Positions 5,174 through 8,776 of a stretch of DNA of 8,776 nucleotides are shown in pieces (position 1 is the stretch's first letter; each line of letters opens with the position of its first letter). The stretch comes from CAZGCA01 sp964524145. Its GTDB lineage: Bacteria; Hydrogenedentota; CAZGCA01. The notes beneath the pieces were generated by a model, which was given only the letters and a program-made list of their open reading frames with translations, ran no database searches and was not told the DNA's origin. The stretch spans positions 1 through 8,776 of the forward strand of contig CAZGCA010000131.1 in NCBI GenBank assembly GCA_964524145.1, written 5' to 3'. The translations under genes were made by a program, and so were the position numbers.

Positions 5174-6199
5174 CTATCCTTTCAGTGCGCCCATCGTGAT
5201 CCCACGAGTGAGCCGTTGCTGCAATATCAGGTACACCACGATGGTCGGGACCATCGCGATAACCAACCCGGCGAACATCAACCCGAAATCGCTTTTGTAC
5301 TGTGCCACGATGCTGACGCTTGCGAGACCCAGCGGCAACGTCTTGAGCTTCTCGGTCTGTATGAACACGAGCGCGAACAGATACTCGTTCCACATTCCTA
5401 TGAAGTTGAATATGCTCACGGTGACCAGTCCCGGTTTCGCGAGCGGCAGCATAAGGTGCCAGAACGCGCCGATCTCGCTGCAGCCGTCGATGATCGCCGC
5501 CTCACGCAACTGGCCCGGCAGCGTCTTGAAGAAGCTGGTGAGGATGAATATCGTGAACGGCAGCGACACGGCAACATAGATCAGTATAAGCCCCGTGTGG
5601 GTGTCGTGTAAAGATACGGTCACGTCGCCTTGGCCGAAGACGTGAAAGATCGGCCTGCAAACCGCCGTCAAGAACTCCGAGGCATACGTATATCCGAAGA
5701 AAAGAGGTACGAGCACCAACTGCATCGGCACCATCAGCCCGGAGAGGAAGTAGAAATAGAGTGCGCGGCTGCCGAAGAACGGGAACCGAGCGAGAATGTA
5801 TGCTGCGGTCGAAGAGAGCACCAGGACGGCCAGGAGCGAGATCGTCCCGACCTTGACGCTGCTGAAGAAGAACTTGCTGAACTGCGATTTGACCCACGCG
5901 TTCTCGTAGTTCTCCTTGAGTTGGGCGATGCTCTCTGCGTCGCGGTGGGTGAGCGCTTTCGGTATGCCGAACGGGTTGGCGTATATCTCGACGGTCGGTT
6001 TCACCGACGTGTAGAACACCCACAGCAGCGGCACGGTCACTATTGCAAGGTACGAGACCAGCACCATGTAGATTAGCGTCTTGGCGAGACAGTCGCGGAA
6101 CCGGCGACGTGATGCCCATGCAATGCCGGCCGACACGACCATCGCCAGCACGCTCGCGCCCGCACAGATTCCGGCGATCTTGATCGCAGGTTCGCTCAA
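5174..6199 (-). CDS. MalG-type carbohydrate ABC transporter permease
   Basis: The second membrane subunit of a CUT1-family importer, forming with the next protein the channel for a sugar delivered by the binding lipoprotein. The binding-protein-dependent permease EAA loop is clear: EAAIIDGCSEIGAFWHLMLP (233-252), which docks on the ATPase. The end, ending TRGITMGALKG, is typical of MalG proteins. The best start is TTG 6197-6199, which overlaps the upstream stop as TTGA, giving 341 residues. The open frame runs on to 6382 but overlaps the MalF gene and looks non-native. Two oddities are visible. An additional hydrophobic segment (residues 7-29) precedes the usual first helix (41-61). There is also an insertion of about 25 residues (174-200) before the helix that precedes the EAA loop. 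The TAG stop is 6 bases before the OYE start. Confidence 0.88.
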   Translation of the reverse strand: MSEPAIKIAGICAGASVLAMVVSAGIAWASRRRFRDCLAKTLIYMVLVSYLAIVTVPLLWVFYTSVKPTVEIYANPFGIPKALTHRDAESIAQLKENYENAWVKSQFSKFFFSSVKVGTISLLAVLVLSSTAAYILARFPFFGSRALYFYFLSGLMVPMQLVLVPLFFGYTYASEFLTAVCRPIFHVFGQGDVTVSLHDTHTGLILIYVAVSLPFTIFILTSFFKTLPGQLREAAIIDGCSEIGAFWHLMLPLAKPGLVTVSIFNFIGMWNEYLFALVFIQTEKLKTLPLGLASVSIVAQYKSDFGLMFAGLVIAMVPTIVVYLILQQRLTRGITMGALKG

Positions 6200-7074
6200 T
6201 ATTCGAGCCTCTCGCCTTTCATCAGCCTCAACGTTATCAGGGTTGCTGCCACCACGATGACAAACAGCAGGACGGCTATCGCCGACCCGTAACCTATGTT
6301 GTACTCTTTGAAGACCTTCTCGTACATGAGCGTTGCGATGACGTGCGATTCGGGTTTGGGCCGCTGGTTTTCCATCACCCATATCGTGTCAAAAATCTTG
6401 AGCCCGCCGATCACCATGAACACCACGCCGGCGGTGAAGACGTCGCGAATCAGCGGCAGCGTGACATTGAAGAACGACTGCCGGCCCGACGCGCCGTCTA
6501 TCCGCGCCGCCTCGTACAGGCTCTCGGGGATGTTCTGCATGGCGGCGAGAAACAGTATCATGAAGAACCCGACCCTGCACCACACCATCATCGGAACAAG
6601 CGAGTAGATGAGTTTCGACGATTCGAGGAAAGCGACCGGCTCATACCCGAGCCACCTCAGAACGCTGTTCAGCACGCCGAAATCCGTTGTGCTGTATATC
6701 AACACCCACAACAGCGATATGGCGACAGCCGAGATGACGTTCGGGAAGAAGAACGCCACTCTGAACACGCGAGCGCCCCGTATCCTGCCGTGCAACAGTG
6801 CCGCGAAAAAGAGCGCTATGACAAGCGTTATCAGGCCCGGAACAACCATCAGGAAGACGTTGTGACGGAACGCTTCGAGAAACAGCTCCCGCTGATAGAA
6901 GAGCCGGCGGAAGTTCGCCAGGCCGACCCATTCGGCGTCGCCCAGTCCGTCCCACCGCTGCAGGCTGTAGAGGAATGCAACCACCGACGGTACGGCGACT
7001 ATGGCCGTGAAAAGAACGAACGCCGGCGCGAGAAACAAGAACGCCATCACGCGCTGTTCTCTGTTCTTCAACAT
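6196..7074 (-). CDS. MalF-type carbohydrate ABC transporter permease
   Basis: The first membrane subunit of a CUT1-type sugar importer, 292 residues, a normal length for the short MalF/UgpA group. It has six hydrophobic segments at about 8-37, 71-95, 104-127, 155-180, 211-230 and 263-284. The EAA loop YEAARIDGASGRQSFFNVTL (187-206), with LPLI following, contacts the ATPase. N-terminal FLFLAPAFVLF and the WVGLANFRRLF segment are typical. ATG 7072-7074 has GGGAG about 11 bases upstream. The gene ends TATTGA and its TGA overlaps the TTG start of the MalG-type gene, implying translational coupling and equal stoichiometry. Specificity cannot be deduced from the permease. Confidence 0.92.
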   Translation of the reverse strand: MLKNREQRVMAFLFLAPAFVLFTAIVAVPSVVAFLYSLQRWDGLGDAEWVGLANFRRLFYQRELFLEAFRHNVFLMVVPGLITLVIALFFAALLHGRIRGARVFRVAFFFPNVISAVAISLLWVLIYSTTDFGVLNSVLRWLGYEPVAFLESSKLIYSLVPMMVWCRVGFFMILFLAAMQNIPESLYEAARIDGASGRQSFFNVTLPLIRDVFTAGVVFMVIGGLKIFDTIWVMENQRPKPESHVIATLMYEKVFKEYNIGYGSAIAVLLFVIVVAATLITLRLMKGERLEY

Positions 7075-7115
7075 GCGGCGGTCACTCCCGTTTTATCAGG
7101 TCGGCGGTTTGTAAC

Positions 7116-7160
7116 GCAGGCATCTTGCCTGCATGCGGCACGTGCAGGCTGGAAGCCTGC
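7116..7160. repeat. Double REP-like hairpin (BIME-like) inside the operon
   Basis: Two 17-base palindromes lie 11 bases apart: GCAGGCATCTTGCCTGC (7116-7132) and GCAGGCTGGAAGCCTGC (7144-7160). Each has a perfect 7-bp stem and 3-base loop, and the outer GCAGGC is shared. The pair lies in the 117-base gap between the binding-protein stop and the MalF-type start. In transcription order it follows the binding-protein gene, where hairpins often protect the upstream message from 3' decay or cause partial termination. The stem sequences differ from the REP at 3450-3471. Confidence 0.7.
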
Positions 7161-7191
7161 GCTATCTGCTATGGTGTTCATTCCAGTTTCG

Positions 7192-8553
7192 TCACATTGG
7201 CGGCGGTTTGTAGATGTTCGGATCGTTTCGCACCTTCTCGAGCCCGTCTTCAAGCAGCCGGCAGAACTCCTCGGGCGATATCTCCTGCTGTACAAGCCGG
7301 GCGATGCCCGTAGCCATGGTCTCGTTCGTCCATTCGAGATAGAGCAACGTCAGCCTGTCCAGGAAGAACTCGTTCGAGTTCTCGACGATGTCTAGTGCGC
7401 TGGCGAGCGTCGGCGACATGTCCTCCCGCCCCGCGGCTACCTTTACCGTCGTCAGCGTGCCTAGCGTGCGCGAAAAGTCGCGCGCGTTCTCCTTCGAGAA
7501 CATGTACTTGAGGAACCGACACACTTCTCGAGGGTGTGTCGCGTCGCTGAAAACCGTCCAGAGATGGCCGCCGCCACCGTAGGCTGCAGTCGGATCGCCT
7601 TTTCCGCCCTCGACGGCTGGGAACGGGAAACACGCCATCTCGAACTCCGGCGGCGTCGCTTCACGCATCTCGTTTTCGAGCCACAACCCGCACACAACCA
7701 TCGCCGCGCGGTTGTTCACAAACTCCATCTGGCTCTCGGTGTGTGTCATCGCCATCGCGCCCCGCTGAAAATGGTCTCGCGCGAGGTTTTGCACCATTCT
7801 CGCCGCCTCGACGGCTTCCGGCTGCAGAAACGCCCCTTTCTCGATGTTCTGCGTCCTGCGAAACGCTTCCGTTCCTCCAAGCCGGTGCAGGAGCGTCAAA
7901 TACGTGCTCCATGCGTAGTCGGGATACTTGCCCTGGAACGCGAACGGCGCTACGCCGTCCCCCTTGATCTGTTCGCACAGGGACTCGAGCTCCGACCACG
8001 TCGACGGCACCTCCCAGCCGTGCTCCCGAAACTGTCGCTCGTCATACCAGATAACCCATGCCGAAAAGACCAAAGACACTCCGTACACCTGGCCCTTGTA
8101 GGTATAGCTGTCCAGGACGCCCGGGATCAACGTCTCGCGCCAGGTCGTACCGGGTTGGTCCCAGGCAGGCGAATCGAGAAACTCGTCGAGAGGGTACAGC
8201 TTCCCGGCGAGGATGAGTTTCCAGATGGGCAACAGACAATCGGCGGCATCCGGAGGCGAGCGTCGCAATATTCTCGGCTTGATCTTTTCATCAACCCGCG
8301 GATCTCCCCACAGGTTGACACTGATATTCTTGCCGGGGTCAAGTTCCCCGTACTGACGCGCGATCCTTTTGTGCCAGTCTATGCCGAACCCGCCCTCGAA
8401 AACCGCTACCTCGAGGGCCGTGCCAGCCGATTCGGCGCTGTCCGCGACCTTGACTGCGTCACAACCCAGAAAACAGACCGCCGCAACAACACAGAATGCC
8501 AGCAGAAATGTCGGGACTCTCATCGTGATCAGCTTGCTCAAGCGGACGAACAT
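7192..8553 (-). CDS. ABC transporter sugar-binding lipoprotein (CUT1 family)
   Basis: A family 1 extracellular solute-binding protein that captures a carbohydrate outside the inner membrane and hands it to the adjacent permeases. The N-terminus has a basic start, a hydrophobic stretch (FLLAFCVVAAVCFLG) and a lipobox FLGC with Cys31 as the predicted lipidated residue. Typical binding-protein features follow: WGDPRVDEKI, LYPLDEFLD, YKGQVYGVSLVFSAWVIWYD (the domain crossover region), STWSELESLCEQIKGDGVAPFAF, MEFVNNRAAMVVCGLWLENEM, AYGGGGHLWTVFSDA and FLKYMFSKENARDF. Aromatic residues around these are likely sugar contacts. The 453-residue length is normal. The start could be ATG 8551-8553 or ATG 8521-8523 (MRVPTFLLAF); neither has a strong ribosome binding site, and the shorter form makes a more compact type II signal peptide. 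It is the first gene of the operon. Confidence 0.9.
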   Translation of the reverse strand: MFVRLSKLITMRVPTFLLAFCVVAAVCFLGCDAVKVADSAESAGTALEVAVFEGGFGIDWHKRIARQYGELDPGKNISVNLWGDPRVDEKIKPRILRRSPPDAADCLLPIWKLILAGKLYPLDEFLDSPAWDQPGTTWRETLIPGVLDSYTYKGQVYGVSLVFSAWVIWYDERQFREHGWEVPSTWSELESLCEQIKGDGVAPFAFQGKYPDYAWSTYLTLLHRLGGTEAFRRTQNIEKGAFLQPEAVEAARMVQNLARDHFQRGAMAMTHTESQMEFVNNRAAMVVCGLWLENEMREATPPEFEMACFPFPAVEGGKGDPTAAYGGGGHLWTVFSDATHPREVCRFLKYMFSKENARDFSRTLGTLTTVKVAAGREDMSPTLASALDIVENSNEFFLDRLTLLYLEWTNETMATGIARLVQQEISPEEFCRLLEDGLEKVRNDPNIYKPPPM

Positions 8554-8567
8554 CTACGCTTGCGACT

Positions 8568-8596
8568 ATGGTACCGGACGGGCCACCGTATTGCAA
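8568..8596 (-). promoter_or_regulatory. Weak candidate promoter for the sugar-transport operon
   Basis: On the - strand TTGCAA (8591-8596) and TACCAT (8568-8573) are spaced 17 bases, each matching 4 of 6 consensus positions. Initiation near 8561 would leave almost no leader for the ATG at 8553 but a leader of about 38 nt for the ATG at 8523, which would favour the shorter binding protein. The match is weak and an activator may be needed. Confidence 0.3.
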
Positions 8597-8684
8597 CGTC
8601 GGCTTGAGCCATTTGCGCTGCTGGTAAATGTTGTTATGGGAAGATGATGCAAAGCGGTAAGGAGACTTGTTACCCCAAAGATAT

Positions 8685-8737
8685 GGGCAATTCGTCATGT
8701 TCTTGTGTTCTCGGACGGCAAAAGTGTCGAATTGCCC
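8685..8737. repeat. 10-bp perfect inverted repeat upstream of the operon
   Basis: GGGCAATTCG (8685-8694) and CGAATTGCCC (8728-8737) are exact reverse complements separated by 33 bases. They lie about 130-185 bases upstream of the binding-protein start. The central GAATT/AATTC within each arm could be a regulator half-site, or the whole may form a long-loop hairpin. No gene is evident in this upstream stretch. Confidence 0.45.
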
Positions 8738-8755
8738 CCCAAGCAGATGTGGAGT

Positions 8756-8773
8756 GCGCAAGCTTGCTTGCGC
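8756..8773. repeat. Palindromic repeat at the window end
   Basis: GCGCAAG (8756-8762) and CTTGCGC (8767-8773) form a perfect 7-bp stem with a CTTG loop, preceded by GGAGT and followed by TTT at the window edge. The arrangement GGAGTGCG-hairpin-CGCTTT resembles dispersed palindromic repeats I associate with environmental genomes of this kind. It might also be a rho-independent terminator for a + strand transcript if the T-run continues beyond the window. Confidence 0.5.
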
Positions 8774-8776
8774 TTT

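Noticed and set aside
4658..5611. 317-codon open frame on the + strand
   Set aside because: It lies opposite the OYE and MalG-type genes, is rich in Arg, His and Gln with no domain-like pattern, and is a G/C-driven antisense shadow.
5502..6119. 205-codon open frame on the - strand inside the MalG-type gene
   Set aside because: Its frame is shifted relative to the real permease, and it lacks the hydrophobic pattern the permease frame shows clearly.
6343..7395. 350-codon open frame on the + strand
   Set aside because: It is antisense to the MalF gene and the end of the binding-protein gene, with low-complexity His/Arg/Glu composition, and it runs through the double hairpin.
7534..8607. 357-codon open frame on the + strand
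   Set aside because: It is antisense to the clear sugar-binding lipoprotein gene, with Arg-rich composition and no recognisable motifs.
8459..8761. 100-codon - strand open frame upstream of the binding protein
   Set aside because: It overlaps the signal-peptide region in another frame and crosses the inverted repeats. No convincing ribosome binding site or homology was recognised, and it is treated as upstream non-coding DNA.

Overview
The window reads as part of an environmental Gram-negative-type genome. I cannot name the phylum with certainty. The short palindromic elements, the GxxExxY relic, the CUT1 sugar transporter with a lipoprotein binding subunit and the OYE-like reductase would fit a PVC-group, Hydrogenedentes-like or similar lineage. 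That is an impression from gene content, not a phylogenetic result.

The window has two very different halves. Left half (about 1-3930, mostly + strand) is a mobile or relic zone. It starts with the C-terminal part of an IS1380-type DDE transposase (3-611). Next come an exact-consensus sigma70 promoter (764-792) and a truncated, frameshifted QueG-like iron-sulfur protein gene (941-1369). The stop codon of that fragment lies inside an integron attC-like site (1364-1421). An A/T-rich membrane-anchored SGNH hydrolase gene (1452-2624) follows and is closed by a second attC-like site (2658-2703). Together they look like a gene cassette of about 1.28 kb in an array with no integrase in view. Beyond it are a reverse-strand remnant of a VWA-domain protein, a GxxExxY gene collapsed by an internal deletion and flanked by repeated leader sequence, a REP-like hairpin, and a REP-associated tyrosine transposase (RAYT) that has lost its normal C-terminus.

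Right half (3935-8553, all - strand) is an intact, tightly packed operon. Its transcription order is a lipoprotein sugar-binding protein, a MalF-type permease, a MalG-type permease and an OYE-family flavin/4Fe-4S oxidoreductase. The two permease genes overlap by 4 nt (TTGA) and the reductase starts 6 nt after the second permease, so translation is probably coupled. No ATPase is encoded, so a shared MsmK/UgpC-type ATPase elsewhere is expected. A double hairpin lies between the binding-protein and first permease genes, where differential expression within such operons is commonly set. The operon probably imports a carbohydrate or glycoside, and the reductase may act on the imported molecule or its aglycone. 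The substrate cannot be read from sequence.

The most notable items are the attC-bounded SGNH cassette, the junction of a broken QueG-like gene with an attC site, the GxxExxY deletion at its own signature motif, the REP hairpin beside a truncated RAYT, and the operonic OYE whose first active-site histidine position is lysine.
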